In this document: positions 7,952 to 16,519 of the stretch, in pieces
Numbering within the stretch: position 1 is the first letter of the stretch
How the letters are laid out: each line of letters starts with the position of its first letter
Assembly: GCF_004217045.1 (NCBI RefSeq)
Contig: NZ_SGXM01000004.1
Coordinates: 307,560 to 371,559, forward strand
Reading direction: 5' to 3'
Length of the DNA: 64,000 nt
Source of the DNA: Cupriavidus agavae
GTDB taxonomy: Bacteria > Pseudomonadota > Gammaproteobacteria > Burkholderiales > Burkholderiaceae
Position numbers and translations under genes: made by a program
Notes under the pieces: generated by a model
Seen by the model: only the letters and a program-made list of their open reading frames with translations
What the model was told of the DNA's origin: nothing
The model's database searches: none

Positions 7952-8596
7952 TCAGGTCGACCCGAGCCGGTCCCGTGTGCGCCGTGCCACGTCTTTGGTC
8001 CACGGATACGCCTGCCAGTACTGCGCGGCAAAGCGCTCGATATCGGCGCGCTGGCGCAGCGAGAGGCCGATCATGTCGAGACCTTCGAGAAACATGCCGC
8101 GATGCCGGGCGGACAATTCGAACGGGAAGGTGCCGACCGGCGTGGTCACCTGCATTGCCTCGACATCGATGGTGATGGCGTTGCTGCTGTCGGCATCGAC
8201 GGCGTCCATCAGCCGCGCCACCACCTCGCGCGGCAGCATGACCAGCAGCAGCCGGTTGTTCATCGCGTTCGAGTAGAAGATCTCGCCGAAGCTCGGTGCG
8301 ATCACGGCGCCGATGCCGAACTGCTGGAGCCCCCAAACCGCATGTTCGCGGCTCGAACCGCAACCGAAGTTGGCGCCGCCCACCAGCACGCGCGTGCCGG
8401 CATACTCAGGGCGGTTCAGCACGAAGTCCGGGCGCGGATGGCCCTGCGCGTCGAAGCGTTGATCGTAGAGAATGCCCTTGTCGAGCCCGGCCTTGTCGAT
8501 GCCGCGCAGGAACTGCTTGGGGATGATCTGGTCGGTGTCGAGGTTCTCGAAGCGGATCGCGGCGCCCTTGCCGGTGAGTCGTGCGTGGTCAGACAT
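7952..8596 (-). CDS. leuD: 3-isopropylmalate/citraconate dehydratase small subunit (LeuD family)
   Basis: The 214-residue swivelling small subunit of an aconitase-family dehydratase, which completes the active site of LeuC. Family hallmarks are FENLDTDQIIPKQFL near the N-terminus, the substrate-specificity stretch VLVGGANFGCGSSREHAVW, and IGAVIAPSFGEIFYSNAMNNRLLLV. Length matches LeuD. Its ATG overlaps the 3' end of leuC by eight bases, so the two are translationally coupled. No leuB or leuA lies nearby, and a Bug receptor is the first gene of the unit. This pair may therefore serve catabolism of a C5-C7 dicarboxylate such as citraconate, itaconate or a methylmalate rather than leucine synthesis. 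That specialisation is inferred from context only. Confidence 0.9.
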   Translation of the reverse strand: MSDHARLTGKGAAIRFENLDTDQIIPKQFLRGIDKAGLDKGILYDQRFDAQGHPRPDFVLNRPEYAGTRVLVGGANFGCGSSREHAVWGLQQFGIGAVIAPSFGEIFYSNAMNNRLLLVMLPREVVARLMDAVDADSSNAITIDVEAMQVTTPVGTFPFELSARHRGMFLEGLDMIGLSLRQRADIERFAAQYWQAYPWTKDVARRTRDRLGST

Positions 8597-10007
8597 GATT
8601 GGGTTCCAGTTTCCGGACGTCGGTGATCTTGCCGGTGACGGCCGCCGCAGCGGCCATGGCCGGGCTCATCAGGTGCGTGATGGCGCCGCGTCCCTGCCGG
8701 CCCTCGAAGTTCCGGTTGGTGGTGGAGGCGCACCGCACGCCATCGGCGAGCACGTCGTCGTTCATCGCCAGGCACATCGAGCAGCCTGGCTGGCGCCATT
8801 CGAAGCCGGCCGAGACGAGCAGGTCAGCCAGGCCCTCGCGCTCGGCCTGTGCCTTCACGGCGCCCGAGCCGGGCACCACCATGGCGCGCACGCCTTCGGC
8901 TACCTTGCGGCCCCGCACGACGTCAGCCACGGCCCGCAGGTCCTCGATGCGCCCGTTTGTGCAGGAGCCGATGAACACGTGCTGGATCGCCGTGCCTTCG
9001 AGCGCAGCGCCCGGCGCAAGGTGTGTGTACGACAGCGCGCGCTCCGTTGCGCGCTGTCCGGCATCGTCCATCTGGTCTTCGGGGAAGGGAATATGGCCCG
9101 ACACCGGCAGCACCTGGTCGGGGCTGGTGCCCCAGGTGACGTAGGGCTCGACGTCGCTGGCGTCGAAGGCGAATTCCAGATCGAAGCTCGCGTCGGCGTC
9201 GCTGCGCAGCGTTTCCCAGTACGCCTGCGCGGCGGGGCGCTGGGCGTCGTCGATATCCGGCGCGCGGCGCAGCACGTAGTCCACCGACACCGCATCGGGC
9301 GCGATCAGGGCGCCGCGTGCCGCCGCCTCCACGGTCATGTTGCAGAGTGTGAAGCGGGCTTCGACGCTGAGATCGCTGATCGCGCTGCCGCAGTATTCCA
9401 CCACATAGCCCCGCGCGCCCTGTGCGCCGATCCTGCCGATGATCCGGAGGATCAGGTCCTTGGCCGTGGTGCCTGCCGGCAGCGTGCCGTCCACGCGGAT
9501 GCGCATGGTCTTCGCCATGCGGTAGACCAGTGTCTGCGTGGCGAGCACATGTTCCACCTCGGAAGTGCCGATGCCGAAGCCTAGCGCACCGAGCGCGCCG
9601 TACGTGGTGGTGTGGCTGTCGCCGCAGATCACGACCATGCCCGGACGGATCATGCCGTGCTCGGGCGCGATCACGTGCTCGATGCCCTGCAGTGTGTCGT
9701 TGGTGTCGAACAGCGGAATGCCGTGCCGTTCGCAGTTGGCGCGCAGGTTGGTGGCCTGCAGCGCCGACGCGGTGTCCGCGATGACTCGGATCTTCGTCGG
9801 GTGGGTCGGGATGATGTGGCTGACCACCGAGACGTTCTGTCCGGGAACCAGCACCTCGCGTCCCTGCTCGTGCAGTCCGGCAAACGCTTGCGGGCTGGTG
9901 TACTCGTTCATCAGGTGCAGGTCGCAGTAGAGCAGGACGTTGTCGTCATCGAGCCGCGACACCGTGTGCGAATCGACGAGTTTCTGATAGAGGGTGCGGG
10001 GAGGCAT
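8589..10007 (-). CDS. leuC: 3-isopropylmalate/citraconate dehydratase large subunit (LeuC family)
   Basis: The 472-residue catalytic subunit, an aconitase-superfamily hydro-lyase that isomerises 2- and 3-isopropylmalate or hydrates citraconate. The N-terminus (TLYQKLVDSHTV) and HLMNEYTSPQAF are typical. The 4Fe-4S cluster ligands are in place: C349 in GSCTNGR and C409/C412 in PGCSMCLAMN. The substrate loop GDSHTTTYGALGALGFGIGTSEVEHVLATQ is intact. The ATG at 10007 gives a family-length protein. It lies 33 bases after a Bug receptor gene and overlaps leuD. A housekeeping leuC with leuB is expected elsewhere in the genome, making this a probable paralogue with a different substrate. Confidence 0.92.
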   Translation of the reverse strand: MPPRTLYQKLVDSHTVSRLDDDNVLLYCDLHLMNEYTSPQAFAGLHEQGREVLVPGQNVSVVSHIIPTHPTKIRVIADTASALQATNLRANCERHGIPLFDTNDTLQGIEHVIAPEHGMIRPGMVVICGDSHTTTYGALGALGFGIGTSEVEHVLATQTLVYRMAKTMRIRVDGTLPAGTTAKDLILRIIGRIGAQGARGYVVEYCGSAISDLSVEARFTLCNMTVEAAARGALIAPDAVSVDYVLRRAPDIDDAQRPAAQAYWETLRSDADASFDLEFAFDASDVEPYVTWGTSPDQVLPVSGHIPFPEDQMDDAGQRATERALSYTHLAPGAALEGTAIQHVFIGSCTNGRIEDLRAVADVVRGRKVAEGVRAMVVPGSGAVKAQAEREGLADLLVSAGFEWRQPGCSMCLAMNDDVLADGVRCASTTNRNFEGRQGRGAITHLMSPAMAAAAAVTGKITDVRKLEPNHV

Positions 10008-10040
10008 GTTGCTACCTGGTGGCGATGAATGGGGGCGAAA

Positions 10041-11003
10041 TTACTCTGCGGTGATGCCGCGTTGCTTGATCAGGGCGGCCCAGACCGGCATTTCCTTCTC
10101 CAGCCGCTGGCGTGCCGCTTCGGGTGTCGAGGGCGTCGGCTCGAAGCCCTCCCTGACCATCCGTTCCTTGAAAGGTTGTGAAGCCAGCGTGGTGTTGAGC
10201 GCACCGTTGAGCCGGTCGATCACTGCCTTGGGCGTGCCGGCCGGGGCAAACACCATGAACCACGTTTCAAACTGATAGCCGGGCAGGCCCGCCTCGGCCG
10301 CAGTGGGCACGTTCGGCAGCGACGGCGAGCGTTTGGCGCCGGTCACGGCCAGCGCGGTCAGCTTGCCGCCCTGCACATGCTGCTGCGCGGCCGATACCAC
10401 GGGGAAGCTCATGTCGACCTGCCCGGCGATGGTGTCGACCAGTGCCGGGCCGCCGCCACGATAGGGTACATGCACGATCGAGACATTGGCGACCGACTTG
10501 AACAGTTCGGCCGACATGTGGAACGTGCTGCCATTGCCCGCCGAGCCGTAGGTCAGCTTGTCCGGCTTGGCCTTGGCCAGCGCCACGAGTTCCGGCAGGG
10601 TCTTCGCGGGCACCTTGTTGTTGATCACGAGCACGTGCTGCGAACTGGCCACCATGCCGATCGGCGCCAGATCCTTGAGCGTGTCGTAGGGCATGCGCGG
10701 GAACAGGCCGGGGTTGATGGCCAGCGATACGGTCTGCAGGCCGATCGTGTAGCCGTCGGCAGGCGACTTGGCCACCGCATCGACCCCGATGTTGCCGCCC
10801 GCACCAGCCCGGTTTTCCACCACGATGGTGCCGCCGAGGCTCTTCGACCATGCGTCCGCAACCAGCCGTGCCGCAATATCGGCGCTGCCGCCCGGCGCGT
10901 AGGGCACGATCAGGCGTACCGGACGCTGGGGATACGACTGTGCCGAAGCGCTGCCGACAGCAGCGGCGCAAGCCAGGAAGGCGAGTGTGCGAACGAGTTT
11001 CAT
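10041..11003 (-). CDS. Bug/TctC-family tripartite tricarboxylate receptor
   Basis: A 320-residue periplasmic binding protein of the Bug family. The signal peptide MKLVRTLAFLACAAAVGSASAQ is followed by SYPQRPVRLIVPYAPGGSADIAARL, the strongest family signature. It also has VVENRAGAGGNIGVDAVAKSPADGYTI, LTYGSAGNGSTFHMSAELFK, HVPYRGGGPALVDTIAGQVDM and SLPNVPTAAEAGLPGYQF. Length is normal, in contrast to the extended Bug protein at 3943-5340. It is the first gene of a unit with leuC and leuD and diverges from a LysR gene 104 bases away. No TctA/TctB permease genes are present, so it is an orphan receptor as is common in this group. The ligand is probably the acid processed by LeuCD. Confidence 0.93.
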   Translation of the reverse strand: MKLVRTLAFLACAAAVGSASAQSYPQRPVRLIVPYAPGGSADIAARLVADAWSKSLGGTIVVENRAGAGGNIGVDAVAKSPADGYTIGLQTVSLAINPGLFPRMPYDTLKDLAPIGMVASSQHVLVINNKVPAKTLPELVALAKAKPDKLTYGSAGNGSTFHMSAELFKSVANVSIVHVPYRGGGPALVDTIAGQVDMSFPVVSAAQQHVQGGKLTALAVTGAKRSPSLPNVPTAAEAGLPGYQFETWFMVFAPAGTPKAVIDRLNGALNTTLASQPFKERMVREGFEPTPSTPEAARQRLEKEMPVWAALIKQRGITAE

Positions 11004-11106
11004 GGGGGTCTCCGTCAGGTAGGAATCGTTATGCGAGGCATCCTAGCATTTGCCTGGGGAAACATAATTTAGGCACAATCACTTCTTTATTGCCTTGGTT
11101 TCAGCA
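11004..11106. promoter_or_regulatory. divergent promoter region, Bug-leuCD unit / LysR gene
   Basis: This 103-bp spacer between divergent start codons must hold both promoters. It contains the interrupted repeat TGCCT-N15-AGGCA (11051-11075) with an AT-rich centre, a plausible binding site for the adjacent LysR protein. The repeat is short and could be chance. Confidence 0.4.
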
Positions 11107-12030
11107 ATGGACAGCTTCTCGGACGTCGGATTTTTCATGTGCATCAATCGCCACGGCAGCCTCGCGTCGGCGGCGCAGGAGCTTGGCGTCACGCCTTCGG
11201 CGGTCAGCAAGCGATTGCAGGCACTGGAGGGAAGGCTGGGGGTGCGGCTGCTGCACCGGACCACGCGCCGCATCAGCCTGACGCCCGAAGGCGAGAGCTA
11301 TCTGGTGGAGGGCGGGCGCATCCTGGCCGAGCTCGAATCGCTGGAGCGCACCGTGGCCGGCAGCAGCACCACGCCGCACGGGCTGCTCAAGATCGGCGCC
11401 ACGCTGGGTTTCGGGCGCCGTCATATCGCGCCGGCGCTGGTGGATTTCGCGCGGCAGTATCCGAAGATCGAGATCCAGCTCTATCTCAGCGAGCGGCCGA
11501 TGAACCTGACCGAACTGGGCCTCGATGCGGTGGTGCACTTCGGCGAGCCGCCCGATGTGCGGCTGACGGCGCGGCTGCTGGCCAACAACGCGCGCATCCT
11601 GTGCGCGGCGCCGTCCTATATCGCCCGGGCCGGGTTGCCGGCCAGTCCGCGCGATCTGGCGCGCTTCAACTGCATCTTCATCCGCGAGGCCGATGAAACG
11701 TTTGGCACCTGGCATCTGCGCAACGGCACCCAGCAGGAGAGCGTCAAGGTGCGCGGCACGATGAGCACCAATGACGGCCAGTCGGCACTGGCCTGGGCGC
11801 TGGAGGGGCAGGGGCTGATCGTACGGTCCGAGTGGGACGTCACCGGGCATCTGCGCAGTGGCGCGCTGTCGCGGGTGCTGCCGCAGTGGCAATTGGCGCC
11901 GGCCGACATCCACCTGGTCTACAGCGCGCGCAGCCATCGGTCGGACAAGGTGCGCGTGCTGGTGGATTTCCTGCTCGAACGCTTTGCCGCCCATCGCGCG
12001 GGCAAAGGCGGTGGCGGAGGGCAGTGGTAG
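11107..12030 (+). CDS. LysR-family transcriptional regulator
   Basis: A 307-residue LysR regulator. The helix-turn-helix region reads CINRHGSLASAAQELGVTPS, followed by AVSKRLQALEGRLGVRLLHR; the effector domain begins near TPHGLLKIGATLGFGRRHIAPAL, the arrangement of the CrgA-like subgroup. The ATG at 11107 gives the usual distance to the DNA-binding helix; a TTG at 11095 in the same frame is the only upstream alternative. The gene diverges from the Bug-leuC-leuD unit and is its probable regulator. It ends four bases from the convergent membrane-protein gene. The C-terminal tail is Gly-rich (KGGGGGQW). Confidence 0.9.
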   Translation: MDSFSDVGFFMCINRHGSLASAAQELGVTPSAVSKRLQALEGRLGVRLLHRTTRRISLTPEGESYLVEGGRILAELESLERTVAGSSTTPHGLLKIGATLGFGRRHIAPALVDFARQYPKIEIQLYLSERPMNLTELGLDAVVHFGEPPDVRLTARLLANNARILCAAPSYIARAGLPASPRDLARFNCIFIREADETFGTWHLRNGTQQESVKVRGTMSTNDGQSALAWALEGQGLIVRSEWDVTGHLRSGALSRVLPQWQLAPADIHLVYSARSHRSDKVRVLVDFLLERFAAHRAGKGGGGGQW

Positions 12031-12034
12031 CGGC

Positions 12035-12691
12035 CTACGCCAGCATCGCCAGTGATACCAGTCCCACCACGATCAGGCTGCCCGCCCAGATGGCATCGAG
12101 GTTGAACCAGCTGCGCCGCACGCATTGCAGCCCCACGTGCCGGTATGTCAGCCATGCCATCACGCCTCCGGCTGCCACCATCGCCACGGTATGGACCAGC
12201 GCCACCGCCAGCGCCATCGCCAGGTTGCGCGTGGACAGCGCGGCCACGGCCTGGTGGCCGGCATCGGTGTCGGGGCCGCACAGGCCGAGGTAGATCGGAA
12301 TCAGCATCAGCCCGGCGCCGTGGGCGATGGCAATGGCGAACGACCACAGCGCGAACTGCGTCGGGCGGATGCGTGCCAGCGCCCGCGCATGGCGGCGGCG
12401 CAGCAGCAGCCAGATGCCGAAACCGATGGGCAGCAGGCTGGCCACGATCTGCATGGGCCGCTGCCACGCCAGCAGCGAGGCGAGCAGGCCGAATGGCAGC
12501 GTGATCGCCAGCACCGCCAGCGCGTGGCCGGCGCCGAGGTAGCCCAGCGCGCTGGCCACGGCGCCGTCACGGCGCGCCAGCAGCCCATGGGACACGGCCA
12601 GTGGCCATCCCATCGCCGGGTTCAGGCCGTGATAGAGGCCGCTCACGATGACCGCAGCCCACAACGCAAGCAGATGACCGGCCTCGCTCAA
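12035..12691 (-). CDS. polytopic membrane protein, possible metal or thiol permease
   Basis: A 218-residue protein with about six hydrophobic helices (LLALWAAVIVSGLYHG, ALAVLAITLPFGLLASLLA, ILLxGFGIWLLL-like, FAIAIAHGAGLMLIPIYL, MALAVALVHTVAMVAAGGVMAWL, SLIVVGLVSLAMLA). Conserved-looking polar pieces inside the membrane are YHGLNPAMGWPLAVSHG and GAGHALAV, reminiscent of the His-containing helices of NicO/UreH-type metal permeases, though I cannot assign it to that family. No ATG begins the frame: the likely start is the TTG at 12691, which overlaps the stop codon of the upstream SBP56-like gene (TTGA), so it would rely on translational coupling. The tight link suggests joint function with that protein. 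Confidence 0.6.
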   Translation of the reverse strand: MSEAGHLLALWAAVIVSGLYHGLNPAMGWPLAVSHGLLARRDGAVASALGYLGAGHALAVLAITLPFGLLASLLAWQRPMQIVASLLPIGFGIWLLLRRRHARALARIRPTQFALWSFAIAIAHGAGLMLIPIYLGLCGPDTDAGHQAVAALSTRNLAMALAVALVHTVAMVAAGGVMAWLTYRHVGLQCVRRSWFNLDAIWAGSLIVVGLVSLAMLA

Positions 12692-14094
12692 GTGCGGATG
12701 GACGGGTAGCAGAACGAATCGGTCGAGCAGTCGCCGCCTTCGAGCCGGATCTGGTGCGCGCGATAGCCGTCCGGAAACTCCACCCAGAAATCCTCCTGCA
12801 GCGAAAGCCCGCCATCGTCGGCCGCATTGGCCATGACCTGCGCGGCCGGCACCCCATGCGGGTAGAACTGGTCGTCCCAGGTGGAGTAGAGCGAGTTGGT
12901 CCAGTAGACGCGCTTGCCGTCGCGGCTGATCTCCACCATCTGCGGGCCGCCCGCGAACGCCTTGCCGTTCGGGTGCGGCGTGCGGCGCACGATGCCGCCC
13001 AGGTGCACCGAGCCCACCAGCAGCGGGCTGTGCGGGTCCGACACATCGTATTGGCGCATCTCGCCGGTGCCCCAGCACGAGACGTAGAGAAAGCGGTCGT
13101 CCAGGGACAGGTCGATATCTGTCACCAGTGGCGGCACCGCGCCGAAACCCTGCAGCAGCGGAGGCAGCAGGTCCTTGTCGGCAGGCTCCGGTGCGATCGT
13201 GACGGTCTTCTCGGCGAAGAACTGGCCGTCCTCGCGCCACCAGGTCCAGATCGACCCTTCGAGATTGGTGGTGTCCACCACCACGCCAACAAAGCCGTAC
13301 TCGCGGATCGGGTCGTGGGCGGGCCTGACTTCCAGCGCCATCTGATGCTGCGCGCCGAGATCGATGGTCTGCACGTTGCGGCGCCCGCGCAGGTCCCAGA
13401 AATGCAGGCGGTGGCCATAGCGGTTGCCCAGCAGTTCCTCGGGCACCAGCCCGTTCTCGAACTGCGGCGGCAGCGCCCACTCGCTCGACACCATGTAGTC
13501 GCGTGGCAGGTTCCACCAGAAATCGTAGTGCTTGTCCTGCGGGCCCCGGTCGATCTCCCAGCGCCCCAGCACGTCGAAGGTCTGGCAGTCCATGATGAAG
13601 ATGCCGGGCTCGCCCTCGGTGCCATCGGGGCCCCCGCCGCCCAGGCAGCTCACGTACACGCCCTCGGGCCCGCAGTGGATCGTGTGCGGACGCGAGTAGC
13701 CGGTCTTGCGGAACACCTCGTCCGGCTCGATCACCTTGTGCAGCGTTGCCTGCGTGGGGTGCGGCTTCGTATCGACGATATACAGCCGCGACGAGCGCAT
13801 GCCCGGAATGATCAGGTAGCGGCGCTCCAGCATGGCATGGCCCGTGAGCGGCGACAGCGCGGACGAACAGGCGTTCCAGCCGAAATGGTGCAGCTCGTCG
13901 CCCTTGTGCGTCATCGGTACCGTATGCACGACCTTGCCGTACTGCGGCGAGCCCGGCTTGACGTCGATGACGGCCAGCGCATCGGGCTGCGCCCCGTCGG
14001 GGCTCAGCAGCAGCGTGTAGGCGTGTTCCTCGGGCGGCGCACGCATCGCCAGTTCGGGCGAGGCGTGGAACGTCGGGTCGGGTCGCAGACTCAT
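12688..14094 (-). CDS. selenium-binding protein 56 family (methanethiol oxidase-like)
   Basis: A 468-residue SBP56-family protein. Bacterial members studied biochemically are copper-dependent methanethiol oxidases that yield formaldehyde, hydrogen peroxide and sulfide. The fold is a seven-blade propeller, and the characteristic runs are present: HKGDELHHFGWNACSSAL, RRYLIIPGMRSSRLYIVDTKP, SRPHTIHCGPEGVYVSCLGG, KHYDFWWNLPRDYMVSSEWA, YGHRLHFWDLRGR, LYVSCWGTGEMRQYDVSDP and WDDQFYPHG. The many His residues in these runs are the expected metal ligands. No signal peptide is seen, whereas some bacterial members are exported. It ends coupled to a membrane-protein gene and begins 103 bases after a TonB-dependent receptor on the same strand, at the end of an iron-regulated-looking unit. 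Confidence 0.88.
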   Translation of the reverse strand: MSLRPDPTFHASPELAMRAPPEEHAYTLLLSPDGAQPDALAVIDVKPGSPQYGKVVHTVPMTHKGDELHHFGWNACSSALSPLTGHAMLERRYLIIPGMRSSRLYIVDTKPHPTQATLHKVIEPDEVFRKTGYSRPHTIHCGPEGVYVSCLGGGGPDGTEGEPGIFIMDCQTFDVLGRWEIDRGPQDKHYDFWWNLPRDYMVSSEWALPPQFENGLVPEELLGNRYGHRLHFWDLRGRRNVQTIDLGAQHQMALEVRPAHDPIREYGFVGVVVDTTNLEGSIWTWWREDGQFFAEKTVTIAPEPADKDLLPPLLQGFGAVPPLVTDIDLSLDDRFLYVSCWGTGEMRQYDVSDPHSPLLVGSVHLGGIVRRTPHPNGKAFAGGPQMVEISRDGKRVYWTNSLYSTWDDQFYPHGVPAAQVMANAADDGGLSLQEDFWVEFPDGYRAHQIRLEGGDCSTDSFCYPSIRT

Positions 14095-14197
14095 GATGAG
14101 GTCTCCTCGCTACTTGTGGCGGCGTCAAACACCGTCCCAGAGTAGGCGTTGATCCACTCATGGTCAAAGGCTGGCCGACCCTCCCCGCCGCGCTGGT

Positions 14198-16360
14198 TCA
14201 GAAGTCGATCTGCGCGCCCAGCTTGAACACGCGTGGCGCGCCCTGCGTCAGGTACGACGCGCTCGTCAGCCAGTACGCCTTGTTCGTGAGGTTGTCCACG
14301 TTGAATCGCACCGTGGTCCGCTTGCCCGCCACGCGCGTGGTGTAGCGCACGCCGGCGTCGAACAGCGTGTACGAGGGCAGCGACACCGTGTTGGCCGGAT
14401 CGATCGGGCGGGCGCCGTAGTACTGCATGCCCGCCGACAACGTGAAGCCGGTGTCCCAGAGCCGGTATTCGGTGTAGATCGATGCCTGCTGCCTGGGCGT
14501 GCCGTCCACGCGCTTGCCGGCGATGGCCTCCGAGGCGGTCTCGTTCTTCGCGTTCAGGAACAGCACGCTGGCGCTGACCATCCACAGCGGGGTCACACGC
14601 ATGTTGCCCCCCAGTTCCAGCCCGTCGTAGCGCGCCTCGCCGTCCTGCGTGAACTCGTTGCTGCTGGTCGTGTAGGTCAGGCCGCGCTTGATGCGGAACA
14701 GCGCGGCGTTGGCCGACCAGCGCTCGCGCTGGGCCTTGACGCCCAGCTCCATCTGCTTGCTCTTGATGGGCCCGAATACCTCGCGGGCATTGGCGGCAGT
14801 CAGCGGTGCCGTGGAGCCCTGTTCGAGCGATTCGACATAGCTGCCGTATGTGGAGAGCCACGGCAGCGGCTTGAAGATCAGCGCGGCCGTGGGCGTGGTG
14901 GCGCTCTTGTCGTAGTCGTTGACCGTGTCCTTGATGTTGTTGCGGCGCACGCCGACCACCACGTCCCAATGTTCGCCCAGGTGCAGCGTGTCGGAGATGA
15001 AGAGTGCGCGCTGGGCGGTGTAGCTGCCCAGCGTATCGGCCGGCTCGGCGCTCAGGCCCGGGTTGTCGAAGCTGCCGGGATTGGCCAGGTTGCCGCTGCC
15101 GAGCACGGCGTAGTTGGAAACGCCCGAGTAGTAGGAGCGGATGCGCCCGTATTGCAGGCCGAAGGTCAGGTCGTGGGTGATGAAGCCCGTCTTCACCTTG
15201 CCGGTGACCATGCCGATCACGTCATCGGTCTTGAACCGGTCGGTGCCGCCGTACTGCTCTTCGGTGTAGTTGCCGGCGGCGTTGGCGTAGATCGAGCCGT
15301 TCAGGTAGATCCGGTCCAGGATCGAGCCGCGGTACTGCACGCGCGCGTTCCAGTTCTCGGCGAAGCCCCAGTCCAGCGACGTGCCATAGACCTTCGAACG
15401 GGTCTCGTAGCTCGTGAACGGCGAGTAGATGCGCTTGCTGCCGCGGATGGCGGCGGGCGGCTCGGCCGCGGTGAAATCGCCCGGTTCGCCGCTGGCATTC
15501 GGAAACAGGCCCCAGCCCGAGGAGCCCTTGACCACGCGGTCCATGGCCAGGCCGTCCACGCTCCACACCAGGTTCGGCAGGATGCGCCAGTCGAGTGCCA
15601 GCGACGCCGAGCCGCGCTTGACGTGCCCGCCGTCCTTCACATAGCTGTCGCCTTCCTCGCCAACGATCGTGGTGCGGTAGCCGAAACGGTCGTCGGGGCC
15701 GAAGCGTCCGCCCAGGTCACCGCCCAGCAGGAAGGTGCCGCCATTCGTGACCGAGCTGAAGACGCTGCGTACCGGCACGTTGGTGGGACGCTTGCTGATG
15801 AAGTTGACGATGCCGCCCGGTTGCGCGAAACCGTAGAGAAAGCCGCCCGCCCCCTTGAGCAGCTGCACCTGTTCGAAGTGTTCCAGTGGCAGGTCGCCGC
15901 TCCAGCCGAAGATGTTCAGGCCGTCGATCTTGCGGCCGTTCAGCAGGTCCAGCGTGATCCCGCGCACCGCGATCTGCGACGACAGGCCGGCAATATTGTT
16001 GCTGGTGACCGAGACCGAGGCATCGTTCTTCAGGGCCTGCACCAGCGAGGCGGCCTGCTGGTTGTCCATCAGGTCGCGCGTGACCACATCCACGCTGTAG
16101 GGGGTGTCCAGCAGCGATTTGTTGCCGAAGGCGCCCAGGCTGGCGTTGTCGGCGCGGTAGTCGTCATGGGCATCGGCGCTGCTGGTGACGGTCACGGTAG
16201 GCAGCGTGGCAACGTCGCCGGCAGCCTGCGGCTGGGGCTGCTGGGCGTGCGCGGTGCCGGCGGAGAGCGCCAGCGAGAACAGGGCGCCGTGCAGCGCCGT
16301 GTCGAGGCGATGGCGGCGGAATGGAGCCGCAGCGGCTGCGGAATGCAAGGTGGTTTCCAT
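14198..16360 (-). CDS. TonB-dependent siderophore receptor
   Basis: A 720-residue outer-membrane receptor for ferric siderophore uptake driven by TonB. A signal peptide ending in AHAQ is followed by a TonB-box-like stretch (TLPTVTVTSSAD). The plug domain follows (TPYSVDVVTRDLMDNQQAAS, SQIAVRGITLDLLNGRKIDGLNIFGWSGDLPLEHFEQVQLLKGAGG), as does the PGGIVNFISKRPT motif that marks siderophore receptors. The 22-strand barrel ends NKAYWLTSASYLTQGAPRVFKLGAQIDF with the terminal Phe. Unlike the upstream paralogue it lacks an N-terminal signalling (STN) domain. It is closely similar to that paralogue along its whole length, indicating tandem duplication. No clear ribosome site precedes the ATG at 16360. 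Confidence 0.92.
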   Translation of the reverse strand: METTLHSAAAAAPFRRHRLDTALHGALFSLALSAGTAHAQQPQPQAAGDVATLPTVTVTSSADAHDDYRADNASLGAFGNKSLLDTPYSVDVVTRDLMDNQQAASLVQALKNDASVSVTSNNIAGLSSQIAVRGITLDLLNGRKIDGLNIFGWSGDLPLEHFEQVQLLKGAGGFLYGFAQPGGIVNFISKRPTNVPVRSVFSSVTNGGTFLLGGDLGGRFGPDDRFGYRTTIVGEEGDSYVKDGGHVKRGSASLALDWRILPNLVWSVDGLAMDRVVKGSSGWGLFPNASGEPGDFTAAEPPAAIRGSKRIYSPFTSYETRSKVYGTSLDWGFAENWNARVQYRGSILDRIYLNGSIYANAAGNYTEEQYGGTDRFKTDDVIGMVTGKVKTGFITHDLTFGLQYGRIRSYYSGVSNYAVLGSGNLANPGSFDNPGLSAEPADTLGSYTAQRALFISDTLHLGEHWDVVVGVRRNNIKDTVNDYDKSATTPTAALIFKPLPWLSTYGSYVESLEQGSTAPLTAANAREVFGPIKSKQMELGVKAQRERWSANAALFRIKRGLTYTTSSNEFTQDGEARYDGLELGGNMRVTPLWMVSASVLFLNAKNETASEAIAGKRVDGTPRQQASIYTEYRLWDTGFTLSAGMQYYGARPIDPANTVSLPSYTLFDAGVRYTTRVAGKRTTVRFNVDNLTNKAYWLTSASYLTQGAPRVFKLGAQIDF

Positions 16361-16519
16361 CTTGTTATCGAGTAATGGTTGAAATCCCTGGTGGAAGCGG
16401 CCGGCGTGCCGCAGGTGCCCCGGATCGGCTGACGCGGGCGCCGTGGAAGCCGGTTTCTGGATGGCTTCAGCAGGTATGACGGACGAGTGGCCGAAATCCG
16501 CCGGATTTTTTGCGGAGAG

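Noticed and set aside
12692..14167. Upstream extension of the membrane-protein frame through the SBP56 gene, giving a 710-codon frame
   Set aside because: The extension is out of frame with the clear SBP56 protein and shows antisense-like composition; only the part after the TTG at 12691 is a plausible protein.
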